The notes below the pieces were generated by a model. That model ran no database searches. It was not told the origin of the DNA and was given only the letters and a program-made list of their open reading frames with translations. A DNA stretch of 64,000 nucleotides from Hymenobacter yonginensis. Its GTDB lineage: Bacteria; Bacteroidota; Bacteroidia; Cytophagales; Hymenobacteraceae. The stretch is taken from positions 2,480,001 to 2,544,000 of the forward strand of contig NZ_CP115396.1 of assembly GCF_027625995.1 (NCBI RefSeq), in the 5' to 3' direction. Below are positions 8,419-16,270 of the stretch, in pieces. Numbering within the stretch: position 1 is the stretch's first letter; every line of letters begins with the position of its first letter. Both the position numbers and the translations under genes were made by a program.

Positions 8419-8790
8419 AACGGCAGGAATGGGGAGGGAGACAGAACTGCGTTTGCCCGGGCGGCGCCTGCCCCAGTATTCAGGACAGCAGAAAGCAGTT
8501 CCAGGCAGCCTTTCGGACTTTACTACTCGCGGTCAGACAGCGCAGGCGCTGCCTATTGCTTGTTGCGAGTAAGTTACAAGTTGTTATTGCTAAACAAAAT
8601 GCAGCCCGCCCATCAATCCTCTCTGCGAGCCTTTCTTCCTGCGTATAGTTGCTTTACGCCCATATTTCATAGGATAATGAACAGGCATAATTTTTCTTGA
8701 GAAACTGCGACAATCCCCCTGCCCAGCCGAACACAACCCCTATATTCGATAATATAATTATTGCCGGTTTCACTCATTCCGGCCTCTCCC
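8419..8790. other. 372-base gene-free region, AT-rich in its right half
   Basis: It separates the start of the Tat-exported isomerase gene (minus) from the 3' end of the phosphatase gene. The stretch 8575-8770 is notably AT-rich for this genome and probably holds the promoter of the sugar-oxidation genes. I see no repeat of the common families and no RNA gene. Confidence 0.5.
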
Positions 8791-9417
8791 CTACTGTCCG
8801 GGCTCCTGCAGATGCGCCACATCCAAGAAGCTGCGCACCGTGAACATCGAGCCTGAGTAGTGCAGCTGATACAACCCCAAGTTGCGGTGGTCGAAGGCGT
8901 CCATGTAGCGCAGCGGGTAGTTGAGCAGCTGGCACAGCAGCACCCGCATGGCGCGGCCGTGCATACACACCAGCACCGTTTCCTCGGCCGGCCGCGTTTT
9001 CAGCAGCTCAATAAACGGGCGCTGGCGGGCGGCCACTTCGTCGGGGCTTTCGCCACCGGGCAAGCGGGCGGCGGTGTTGCCGGCCGTCCACTGGCGCAGC
9101 ACGCCGTAGTACTCCTCGTCTTCCTCGGGCGAAATGCGGGTGCCTTCGCGGGTGCCCCAGCTGATTTCGTTGAGGGCCACGTGCTGCTCGTGGGGCAGCT
9201 GCTGGTCGAGGAAACCCTGCACCGACTGGTGCGTGCGGCGCAGCACCGAGGTGTACACCCGGTCGAAGGGCAGATGGGCGTAAGCCGCGTGGAAGCGTCC
9301 GGCCTGCTGGTGGCCGGTGGCGTTGAGGCTGGAGTCGATACCGCTGCCCTGCACGATGCCGCGCACGTTGAAGTCGGTCTGTCCGTGCCGAATGAGGTAT
9401 ATTTTTTTGACGCTCAC
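8791..9417 (-). CDS. Histidine phosphatase (phosphoglycerate mutase-like) family protein
   Basis: The product is 208 aa. The catalytic LIRHGQTDFN motif is at residues 8-17, an acid/base candidate lies in ALNEISWG, and the second His is in VCMHGRAMRVL. It removes phosphate from small molecules or sugar phosphates through a phospho-His intermediate; specificity cannot be told. The start is a GTG at 9417, because no ATG lies before the RHG motif. It is transcribed away from the menaquinone genes, whose promoter overlaps its 5' end. Confidence 0.86.
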   Translation of the reverse strand: MSVKKIYLIRHGQTDFNVRGIVQGSGIDSSLNATGHQQAGRFHAAYAHLPFDRVYTSVLRRTHQSVQGFLDQQLPHEQHVALNEISWGTREGTRISPEEDEEYYGVLRQWTAGNTAARLPGGESPDEVAARQRPFIELLKTRPAEETVLVCMHGRAMRVLLCQLLNYPLRYMDAFDHRNLGLYQLHYSGSMFTVRSFLDVAHLQEPGQ

Positions 9418-9433
9418 TTTCCCGCTAGCTTTG
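9406..9433 (+). promoter_or_regulatory. Bacteroidota-type promoter for the menaquinone genes
   Basis: TTTG at 9406-9409 and a perfect TAnnTTTG box (TAGCTTTG) at 9426-9433 are 16 bases apart, about 70 bases before the menI start. It overlaps the GTG start of the divergent phosphatase gene. Confidence 0.6.
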
Positions 9434-9506
9434 CTGTTTATGGGGTCAAAAGTAGCTTTTTCAGCTCCCGGAATCCCTGACCTCGCGCCTTATTTCCCTG
9501 CATCTG

Positions 9507-9959
9507 ATGTACCCCGAATACCTTTCAGCTGACCTGGCTCAACTCAACGCCTTATGCCGCAACACGCTGGGCGAGCAACTGGGCATTGAAATTACCGCCG
9601 TGGGAGAGCGAAGCCTCACCGGCCGCATGCCCGTCGACCGCCGCACGCACCAGCCGATGGGCCTGTTGCACGGCGGCGCCTCCGTAGCCTTGGCCGAAAC
9701 GCTGGGCAGCATCGGGGCGCAGCTGCAGGTAGACGTACGCAAGAAAGCCTGTGTGGGGCTGGAAATCAACGCCAACCATCTCAAAGGCGTGCATTCGGGC
9801 TACGTGGTGGGCCACGCCACGGCTTTGCACGTGGGCCGCAGCACGCAGGTGTGGGAAATCCGCATCACCCACGAAGAAACCGGCGTGCTGGTGTGCGTCA
9901 GCCGCATCACCATGGCCGTCATCGACCTGCCCGGCGGCCCCCAGAACCCGGCCGCGTGA
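9507..9959 (+). CDS. menI: Hotdog-fold thioesterase, probable 1,4-dihydroxy-2-naphthoyl-CoA hydrolase
   Basis: The product is 150 aa, the usual size of a PaaI/YdiI-type hotdog enzyme. The active-site stretch LLHGGASVALAETLGS has the catalytic Glu and is very close to the E. coli MenI (YdiI) motif. It hydrolyses DHNA-CoA, the step after MenB. It is the first gene of the menaquinone group, and its TGA stop overlaps the GTG start of menF by 4 nt (GTGA), which indicates translational coupling. Other acyl-CoA substrates are possible, but position favours MenI. Confidence 0.85.
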   Translation: MYPEYLSADLAQLNALCRNTLGEQLGIEITAVGERSLTGRMPVDRRTHQPMGLLHGGASVALAETLGSIGAQLQVDVRKKACVGLEINANHLKGVHSGYVVGHATALHVGRSTQVWEIRITHEETGVLVCVSRITMAVIDLPGGPQNPAA

Positions 9960-11176
9960 GCAGCCTGCAGCGCCTGCCCTGGCACCCCGACCTCGCCCCG
10001 GCCGCCCGCCAGCGGCAGCTGGTAGCGCTGGCCCTGAGCAGCGGCCGGCCCGTGGCGCTGTGGCGGCTGCCCGGCGCCAGCCACGCCCGGCTCTGCCTGA
10101 GCTTGCGGGTGGAGGCCGCCTACGTGGGCTTGCCGCCGGCGCTGGAAGCCACGTCCCCGGCCGGTTTCGCCTTTTTTCCGTTCCAGGATTCCGATCAAAA
10201 CCCGCCGCTGTTTCTGCCGGCCGACCTGTTTTTCGACCTGGCCTGGCCCGACGAAATCCAGGTCAGCGCCACGGCGGCAGCCCGGCTGCCGGCCCTGCGG
10301 CAGCAGTTTATGGCGTTGCCTGTTGAGGCTTCGCTGCCCTGGCACGTGAGCCCGCAGCCCGCCCCGGCGGCGGCCTCGCAGCCCGAGTATGAGGCGCTGG
10401 TGCAAACCGGCGTGGCGGCCATTGCCAGCGGGCAGGTGCAGAAAGTGGTGAGCAGCCGGGCCGTGCGGCGGGAGCTGCCCGCCGGGTTTGATGTACTGGC
10501 AGCCTTCGAGGAGCTTCAGGCGCGCTACCCCAACGCCTTTGTGTCGGTGGTGAGTGCGCCGGGCGTGGGCACCTGGCTGGGCGCCACGCCCGAGGTGCTG
10601 GCCGAGGTGGGCGCCGACGGCGTATTCCGGACAATGGCCCTGGCCGGCACGCAGCCGCTGCTGCCCGGCCACCGGCCCAGTGAGGCCATCTGGCGGCAGA
10701 AGGAAATCGAGGAGCAGGCCCTGGTGGCGCGCTACATCGTCAACTGCTTCAAGCAGCTGCGGCTGCGCGAGTACCAGGAAACCGGGCCGCGCACCGTGGC
10801 CGCCGGCGAGGTGTTGCACCTGCGCACCGACTTTGCCGTGGATTTGCGCAAGGTGCCCTTTGCCACGCTGGGCACCGATATGCTGCGGCTGTTGCACCCT
10901 ACGTCGGCCGTGGGCGGCATGCCCCGGCAGGCGGCCCTCGACTTCATTGCCCGCCACGAAGGCTACGACCGGGCCTACTATAGCGGTTTCCTGGGCCCCG
11001 TAAACCTGCCCGACGCCGGCGTGGCCCGCCTCTATGTAAACCTGCGCTGCCTGCAACTGCGGCCCACCGAGGCCATCCTCTACGCCGGCACCGGCCTCAC
11101 CGTCGACTCCGACCCGGCCCGCGAGTGGCAGGAAACCGAACTGAAGCTGCGCACCGTAGGAGCTATTCTGAAGTAA
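9956..11176 (+). CDS. menF: Isochorismate synthase
   Basis: The product is 406 aa from the GTG at 9956, which overlaps the menI stop (GTGA). The frame stays open further upstream to 9851, but that part is antisense-like His/Arg/Pro-rich sequence inside menI, so the GTG is the better start. The chorismate-binding C-terminal half is clear: KVVSSRAVRREL, FRTMALAGTQPL, HLRTDF and PTSAVGGMPRQAA followed by HEGYDRAYYSGFLGPV. It converts chorismate to isochorismate, the first committed step to menaquinone; genes for the next steps follow. Confidence 0.9.
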   Translation: MSSLQRLPWHPDLAPAARQRQLVALALSSGRPVALWRLPGASHARLCLSLRVEAAYVGLPPALEATSPAGFAFFPFQDSDQNPPLFLPADLFFDLAWPDEIQVSATAAARLPALRQQFMALPVEASLPWHVSPQPAPAAASQPEYEALVQTGVAAIASGQVQKVVSSRAVRRELPAGFDVLAAFEELQARYPNAFVSVVSAPGVGTWLGATPEVLAEVGADGVFRTMALAGTQPLLPGHRPSEAIWRQKEIEEQALVARYIVNCFKQLRLREYQETGPRTVAAGEVLHLRTDFAVDLRKVPFATLGTDMLRLLHPTSAVGGMPRQAALDFIARHEGYDRAYYSGFLGPVNLPDAGVARLYVNLRCLQLRPTEAILYAGTGLTVDSDPAREWQETELKLRTVGAILK

Positions 11177-11250
11177 CGCCAGGTTCCGGCCTGATGAATC
11201 GTTGAACGTCTCGGCTCGTAAGCTGTTCAACGCACACCGTCCACCGACTC

Positions 11251-11268
11251 GCCAAGCTAGAGCTTGGC
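11251..11268. repeat. Short perfect hairpin GCCAAGCT-AG-AGCTTGGC before menD
   Basis: Eight-base arms with a 2-base loop end 10 bases before the menD ATG. A TTG in the right arm (11264) is in frame with menD but is unlikely to be the real start. Confidence 0.6.
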
Positions 11269-11278
11269 GCTACCGCCT

Positions 11279-13186
11279 ATGCAAGCCGTCCATAACATCC
11301 CCGAAATCTGCGCGCAGTTGGGCATCACCGATGTGGTGCTTTCGCCGGGCAGCCGGTGCGCGCCGCTCACCATTGCTTTTGCGCGCCATCCGGGCATTGC
11401 GGTGCGCACCGTGCCCGACGAACGGGCGGCGGCCTTTATTGCGCTGGGGCTGGCCCAGGCGCAGCGGCGGGCGGTGGCGCTGGTGTGCACCTCCGGCACG
11501 GCTGGCCTCAACTACGCGCCCGCCGTGGCGGAGGCCTACTTCCAGCAGATTCCGCTGGTGCTGTTCACGGCCGACCGGCCGCCGGAATGGATTGATCAGC
11601 TCGACGGCCAGACCATCCGGCAAACCGACCTGTACGGAGCCCACGCCAAAGGCTCGTTCACGTTTCCAGCCGACACCACGCACGCCGATGCGCAGTGGCA
11701 CGCCACGCGCATCGTGAGCGAGGCCATCGGGCTGGCGCAGCAGTTTCCGGCCGGACCGGTGCAGGTGAACGTGCCGCTGCGCGAGCCATTCTACCCCAAG
11801 CAGGGCGAGGAGCTGCAGTTTGGCCCGGTGAAGGTGACGCGCGAGCTGCCCGGCCGGCCGCAGCTGCCCGCCGCCGTACTGCAGGAGCTGCACGAGGCCA
11901 TCCGCGGCACCAGCCGCGTGCTGGTGGTAGCCGGCCAGCACCCCGCCGACACCGAGCTGCTGCTGGCCCTGCAGCAGTTTGCCGCCACCCACCACGTGCC
12001 CGTCGTCGGCGACCTGATTGCCAACCTGCACCTACCCGCTGCCGCCACCTACGACCAGCGCCTGCGCCCCTTGGGCCGCCAGGATGTATTCATGGCCGTG
12101 CCGGAGCCGGGCCTCAAGGAAGCCCTGAAGCCGGAGCTGCTCATCACCTTCGGCCAGTCCTTGATTTCCAAAGCCCTCAAGCTCTACCTGCGCAACGCCA
12201 AACCCGCCCAGCACTGGCACATCCAGCCCGCCGGCCCTGTAGCCGACACGTTCCAGTCGCTGACCAAAGTGGTACGCATGGAGCCGGTTGATTTCTTCAC
12301 GGCGCTGGCCGCCGCCCCAAATCCACTCTCCAAAAGAGAGGAGTTGAACGGTTCGGTTGCGCTAGCGTCAGGCACCCCCTCTCTTTTGGAGAGGGGGCCG
12401 TGGGGTGAGGTCCCCGCCCAGGACGCCACCCGCGTAGCCCCGCGCCCGCAGCAGCTGGGCGAGCCGGTGCGCCTGAGCTGGCCCACGCCGGACGCCGATC
12501 CGGCCAAAGCCGCCTACCTCAAGCCCTGGCTGGCCGCCGAAAGCTGGGCGACCAGCTTTCTGCAGGACTTCATGCAGCAGCCCAGCCAGCCGTTCAACGA
12601 ATTCACGGCCATCTACCGCGCCCTGCAGCACCTCCCCGACCGCACGGCACTGCACCTGGCCAACAGCATGGCCGTGCGCTACGCCAACATCCTGGGCGTG
12701 CCGGCCGGCCGCACGGTGGAAATCTTCGCCAACCGCGGCACCAGCGGCATCGACGGGTGCACCAGCACGGCCGTGGGCGCGGCCCTGGCCCAACCCGGCC
12801 GCCCGGTAGTGCTGCTCACCGGCGACGTGGCTTTCTTCTATGACCGCAACGCCTTCTGGCACAACTACCCTACGCCCAACCTGCGCGTGGTGCTGCTCAA
12901 CAACCACGCGGGCGGCATTTTCCGGCTCATCGACGGGCCCCGCCAGCAGCCCGAGCTGGAGGAGTTCTTCGAGACGCGGCAGCCGCTGCGCGCCGAGAAT
13001 ACGGCCCGGGATTTTGGGCTGCACTACCAGGCCGTTTCCACTTTTGCTGAACTAGAGTCGGCGCTACCGGTTTTCTTTGCAGCCGAAACCGGCGCGGCGC
13101 TGCTGGAAATCACCACCAACAGCGCCACCAACGCCGAATTCTTTGAACACTACCGGGCCCTGGTCCGCACTTCTTTTTCACACTAG
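11279..13186 (+). CDS. menD: SEPHCHC synthase (2-succinyl-5-enolpyruvyl-6-hydroxy-3-cyclohexene-1-carboxylate synthase)
   Basis: The product is 635 aa from the ATG at 11279; an in-frame TTG at 11264 would add 5 residues. The N-terminal PYR domain shows VLSPGSRCAPLTIAF and CTSGTAGLNYAPAVAEA. The C-terminal ThDP domain shows NRGTSGIDGCTSTAVGAAL and TGDVAFFYDRNAFW with NNHAGGIFRLIDG. It joins isochorismate and 2-oxoglutarate using thiamine diphosphate. Odd feature: residues about 347-379 are encoded by an in-frame family B palindromic repeat inserted in the linker before the C-terminal domain. The enzyme's length is otherwise normal, suggesting the insert is tolerated. Confidence 0.93.
   Translation: MQAVHNIPEICAQLGITDVVLSPGSRCAPLTIAFARHPGIAVRTVPDERAAAFIALGLAQAQRRAVALVCTSGTAGLNYAPAVAEAYFQQIPLVLFTADRPPEWIDQLDGQTIRQTDLYGAHAKGSFTFPADTTHADAQWHATRIVSEAIGLAQQFPAGPVQVNVPLREPFYPKQGEELQFGPVKVTRELPGRPQLPAAVLQELHEAIRGTSRVLVVAGQHPADTELLLALQQFAATHHVPVVGDLIANLHLPAAATYDQRLRPLGRQDVFMAVPEPGLKEALKPELLITFGQSLISKALKLYLRNAKPAQHWHIQPAGPVADTFQSLTKVVRMEPVDFFTALAAAPNPLSKREELNGSVALASGTPSLLERGPWGEVPAQDATRVAPRPQQLGEPVRLSWPTPDADPAKAAYLKPWLAAESWATSFLQDFMQQPSQPFNEFTAIYRALQHLPDRTALHLANSMAVRYANILGVPAGRTVEIFANRGTSGIDGCTSTAVGAALAQPGRPVVLLTGDVAFFYDRNAFWHNYPTPNLRVVLLNNHAGGIFRLIDGPRQQPELEEFFETRQPLRAENTARDFGLHYQAVSTFAELESALPVFFAAETGAALLEITTNSATNAEFFEHYRALVRTSFSH
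12317..12415 (+). repeat. Family B palindromic repeat inserted in frame within menD
   Basis: Arms contain CTCTCCAAAAGAGAG (about 12326-12340) and CTCTCTTTTGGAGAG (about 12379-12393), with the family's outer CCCCA and GGGGTGAGGT flanks. The same family is intergenic at 1846-2062 and 27782-27900. The 99-base segment adds 33 codons with no stop. Confidence 0.88.
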
Positions 13187-13195
13187 CACACCGCG

Positions 13196-13291
13196 CCCTC
13201 TGCGAAACCTCTGCGCCCTCTGCGGGCTGAAGACGTACCAACGACGTAGCCCGCAGAGGGCGCAGGGATTTCGCAGAGGACGCAGAAACCC
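13196..13291. repeat. Family F palindromic repeat
   Basis: Long imperfect arms (CCTCTGCGCCCTCTGCGGGCT and its complement, then TTTCGCAGAGG) lie between menD and menB. Only one copy is in the window. Confidence 0.8.
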
Positions 13292-13300
13292 GTTCATTCT

Positions 13301-14125
13301 ATGTCAGAGCAAATCACCTGGACTCCGATTAAGGAGTTCCGCGAAATCCTCTTCACCCAGCACGGAGGCATCGCCAAAATCAGCATCAACCGCCCGCAGG
13401 TGCACAACGCCTTCACGCCCCTCACGGTGCAGGAGATGATTGAGGCCATGCGCATCTGCCAGGACCGCACCGACATCGGCGTTATCATCCTGACGGGTGA
13501 GGGCGGCAAGGCCTTCTGCTCGGGCGGCGACCAGAGCGTGCGCGGCCACGGCGGCTACGTAGGCGAGGACACCGTGCCCCGCCTAAACGTGCTGGAGCTC
13601 CAGAAAATCATCCGCTCCATCCCGAAGCCAGTGGTGGCCATGGTGGCGGGCTGGGCCATCGGGGGCGGCCACGTGCTGCACGTGGTCTGCGACCTGAGCA
13701 TTGCCGCCGAAAACGCCCGTTTCGGCCAGACCGGCCCCAACGTGGGTTCGTTCGACGGCGGCTTCGGTGCCTCCTACCTCGCCCGCGTGGTGGGCCAGAA
13801 GAAGGCCCGCGAAATCTGGTTCCTCTGCGACCAGTACGACGCGCAGGAAGCCCTCGACATGGGCCTCGTAAACAAAGTGGTGCCGCTGGACAAGCTGGAG
13901 GAAACCACCGTGGCCTGGTGCCACAAAATCCTGCAGAAAAGCCCGCTGGCGCTGCGCATGCTCAAATCCAGCTTCAACGCCGAGTTGGATGGCCAAGCCG
14001 GGATTCAGGAGCTGGCCGGCAACGCCACGCTGCTCTATTACCTCTCGGAGGAAGCCAAGGAAGGCCGCAACGCCTTCATCGAGAAGCGCCAGCCCGACTT
14101 CTCCAAGTATCCGAAGTTCCCATAA
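13301..14125 (+). CDS. menB: 1,4-dihydroxy-2-naphthoyl-CoA synthase
   Basis: The product is 274 aa, normal for this crotonase-fold enzyme. Key motifs are [30 protein letters not shown] (oxyanion hole) and [21 protein letters not shown], all highly characteristic of MenB. It cyclises o-succinylbenzoyl-CoA to DHNA-CoA. It follows menD after a palindromic repeat and is followed by a strong hairpin terminator, so the menI-menF-menD-menB unit ends here. The C-terminal SKYPKFP is also typical. Confidence 0.95.
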   Translation: MSEQITWTPIKEFREILFTQHGGIAKISINRPQVHNAFTPLTVQEMIEAMRICQDRTDIGVIILTGEGGKAFCSGGDQSVRGHGGYVGEDTVPRLNVLELQKIIRSIPKPVVAMVAGWAIGGGHVLHVVCDLSIAAENARFGQTGPNVGSFDGGFGASYLARVVGQKKAREIWFLCDQYDAQEALDMGLVNKVVPLDKLEETTVAWCHKILQKSPLALRMLKSSFNAELDGQAGIQELAGNATLLYYLSEEAKEGRNAFIEKRQPDFSKYPKFP

Positions 14126-14151
14126 CGCCGGGAACCGGCCGCTATTCGACG

Positions 14152-14189
14152 AAAACTGCCCGCCCGAATCCGGGCGGGCAGTTTTCTTT
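14152..14189 (+). terminator. Rho-independent terminator after menB
   Basis: Perfect 15-base arms (AAAACTGCCCGCCCG at 14152-14166 and its complement at 14171-14185) with a 4-base loop and a following T-rich run. Confidence 0.85.
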
Positions 14190-14248
14190 TCGTATTTTTC
14201 TGACTGCGGCCCTTCTCCAGGCGCTTTCTTCAGTTGAACCGGCATTTT

Positions 14249-14605
14249 ATGAAACCCTTCCTGACCTCTCTGCTGCTGGCCTTCGCCACCACCACTGCCG
14301 CCTACGCGCAGGCGCCAGCCGCCGCTATGGCCACGCCCGACAAAACCAAGGAAGTGCTGCTGGTCGACGCTTCATGCGGGCAGTGCCGCCTGGGCCTGAA
14401 GGGCAAGGACTGCGACCTGGCCATCCGGCTGAACGGCAAAGCCTATTTCGTGGACGGCACCACTATCGACTCGCACGGCGACGCCCACGCCAACAACGGC
14501 TTCTGCAACACCGTGCGCAAGGCCGAAGTGCAGGGCGAAATCGTGGACAACCGGTTCAAAGCCACCTACTTTCAGCTGCTGCCGGAAACCACCAAGGCCA
14601 AATAG
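14249..14605 (+). CDS. Exported DUF6370-like cysteine-containing protein
   Basis: The product is 118 aa. MKPFLTSLLLAFATTTAAYAQ is a clear signal peptide. The mature part has conserved-looking Cys positions (VDASCGQCRLGLKGKDCDLA and GFCNTVRKAEV) and a YFVDGTTIDSHGDAHA segment, matching what I recall of DUF6370, a Bacteroidota family of unknown role. The paired Cys suggest metal or heme binding or a disulfide, which is speculation. An in-frame TTG at 14234 would add residues before the signal and is unlikely. Strong terminators on both sides make it a single-gene unit. Confidence 0.75.
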   Translation: MKPFLTSLLLAFATTTAAYAQAPAAAMATPDKTKEVLLVDASCGQCRLGLKGKDCDLAIRLNGKAYFVDGTTIDSHGDAHANNGFCNTVRKAEVQGEIVDNRFKATYFQLLPETTKAK

Positions 14606-14630
14606 CTCCGTCGGCATTGCATCAAGACGC

Positions 14631-14666
14631 AAAAAGCGCCTCCTGCAGCAGGAGGCGCTTTTTGTT
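14631..14666. terminator. Bidirectional hairpin terminator
   Basis: Arms AAAAAGCGCCTCCT (14631-14644) and its complement (14650-14663) have A and T runs on both sides. It serves the DUF6370-like gene and the convergent small ORF. Confidence 0.85.
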
Positions 14667-14679
14667 TGTCTGAAGGAAG

Positions 14680-14892
14680 CTAGAATATCGAGCCGTAGGC
14701 TTCGCAGCCGCTGCACCAGGCGAAGAAGTCGCGCAGGCGGGCGTCTTTGGCCTGCTGCTTACGCCGGCGGCGGGCTTCGCGCAGGGCGCGGGCGCAGGTT
14801 TTGGTGGCGTTGAGGTAGTGGCGGAAGGTGATGAGGCGCCGGAACACCACGGTTTTGGCGCGGGCAAACGGGCTGACGACGGTGGTATCCAT
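14680..14892 (-). CDS. Small basic hypothetical protein with a C-terminal CSGC motif
   Basis: I chose the ATG at 14892 (70 aa, beginning MDTTVVSPFARAK); the frame is open further upstream to 15102, but that would run across menE. The protein is Arg/Lys-rich in the middle (REARRRRKQQAKDARLRDFF) and ends FAWCSGCEAYGSIF. No known domain is recognised. Upstream on the minus strand, TTGACA (about 14945-14950) and TATCTT 18 bases later could form a promoter, diverging from menE. It could be a nucleic-acid-binding or zinc-binding small protein, but that is only suggested by composition. Confidence 0.55.
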   Translation of the reverse strand: MDTTVVSPFARAKTVVFRRLITFRHYLNATKTCARALREARRRRKQQAKDARLRDFFAWCSGCEAYGSIF

Positions 14893-15046
14893 GAGGCGAA
14901 TGGTAAGGTGAGCAGGATAAGATACACTTTTAATAGCCTCTCTGTCAAGCGCCCGCAAAATTTCAACCCACTGAACTGGCTTGGCGTACGTAGTTCCGGT
15001 TGTTTCTGAAAATCTTTGCCGCTTCTCTCGCCTGCTACTGCCCGCT

Positions 15047-16198
15047 ATGGATACTGCCGCTACCTCCGCCGACCTGCTCCTGCCCGATTCCCTCCTGCTC
15101 AACGGCCGCGAGTTCCGCTACGCCGACATTCAGCAGTATCCGGCCAACTCGCCGCAGGACCTGAACGGCTACGAGGCCCGCGTGCTGGACTTTGTGCGGC
15201 AGTGGCTGAACGGGGCCCAGGAGTTTGGTTTGCGCACCTCGGGCTCCACGGGCAAGCCCCAGCTGGTGCAGATGAAGCGGCGGCAGCTGGAAGCCTCGGC
15301 CCGCCGCACCGGCGACTACTTCGACCTGGGCCCCGGCGACCGGCTGCTGGTGTGCCTGAACTGCGAGTTTGTGGGCGGCCTGATGATGCTGGTGCGCGGC
15401 CTGGAGCGGCGCATGCACCTGACCATCGTGGAGCCCCACGCCGACCCGCTGGCGCTGGTGCCGGCCGGCGCCGAGTTCGACTTCACCTCCTTTGTGCCCC
15501 TGCAGCTGCGCACCGTGCTCGATGCCGGCCACGCCCCGCGCCTCAACCGCATGAAGGGCATTCTGGTGGGCGGCGCGGCCGTGGAGCGCAGCCTCGAAAC
15601 CGACATCCGCAAGCTGAAGGTGCCGGTGTACGTGACGTACGGCATGACCGAAACGGCTTCGCACATTGCCCTGCGCCGCCTCAACGGCCCCGATGTGCAG
15701 ACCACCTACCGCATGCTGCCCGGCATCCACGTCGGGCAGGATGCGCGCGGCTGCCTCACCGCCCGCGCCGACGTCACCAACGACCAGCTCATCATCACCA
15801 ACGACCGGATAACCCTCTCCGACGATGGCCACAGCTTTGAGTGGCTGGGTCGCGCCGACTTCGTGATAAACAGCGGCGGCGTGAAGGTGCAGGCCGAAAA
15901 GGTGGAGCTGGTGCTGGAAGTGGCCCTCACGGAGCTGGGGCTGGGCCGCCGCGCCTTCGTGGCCGGCCGCCCCGACCCGCGCCTGGGCGAGCAGGTGACG
16001 GCATTTCTGGAAGGCGCGGCCCTGCGCCCGCAGCAGCAGCAGCAGCTTCTGGCCCTGCTCAGCCAGCGCCTCGACAAGTACGAAGTACCCCGCGACATGG
16101 TGTATGTGCCGCAGTTCCGCACCACCGCCTCCGGCAAGCTGGATAGGCTGGGCACGGTGCGCGGCCTCGCGCCCGCGCCGGGCGTGGGCGGCCGGTAG
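15047..16198 (+). CDS. menE: o-Succinylbenzoate-CoA ligase
   Basis: The product is 383 aa from the ATG at 15047; an in-frame TTG at 14981 is upstream but the added residues look non-coding. It is an ANL-superfamily AMP-forming ligase: phosphate loop LRTSGSTGKPQLVQMKRRQ, VLVGGAAVERSL and VTYGMTETASHIALRRL, then the hinge WLGRADFVINSGGVKVQAEKVE and the C-terminal lysine in TASGKLDR. It is shorter than average, as usual for Bacteroidota MenE. It makes o-succinylbenzoyl-CoA for MenB. menC, which makes its substrate, is not in this window. Confidence 0.9.
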   Translation: MDTAATSADLLLPDSLLLNGREFRYADIQQYPANSPQDLNGYEARVLDFVRQWLNGAQEFGLRTSGSTGKPQLVQMKRRQLEASARRTGDYFDLGPGDRLLVCLNCEFVGGLMMLVRGLERRMHLTIVEPHADPLALVPAGAEFDFTSFVPLQLRTVLDAGHAPRLNRMKGILVGGAAVERSLETDIRKLKVPVYVTYGMTETASHIALRRLNGPDVQTTYRMLPGIHVGQDARGCLTARADVTNDQLIITNDRITLSDDGHSFEWLGRADFVINSGGVKVQAEKVELVLEVALTELGLGRRAFVAGRPDPRLGEQVTAFLEGAALRPQQQQQLLALLSQRLDKYEVPRDMVYVPQFRTTASGKLDRLGTVRGLAPAPGVGGR

Positions 16199-16270
16199 CG
16201 GGCTGGCGCAAATATTAATTATGTGAAATTATCCGTTGATTTGTGCAAGTTCCTACTCTGCACCCGATCA

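Noticed and set aside
9851-9955. 35-residue N-terminal extension of menF
   Set aside because: It lies inside menI in another frame and is His/Arg/Pro-rich; the GTG at 9956 with a 4-nt overlap is the natural start.
9800-11230. 476-codon open frame on the minus strand
   Set aside because: Antisense shadow of menF; low-complexity Gly/Arg/His-rich product.
14893-15102. N-terminal extension of the small 14680-14892 ORF
   Set aside because: It would cross the menE start and promoter region, and the added Arg/Ser-rich residues look non-coding.
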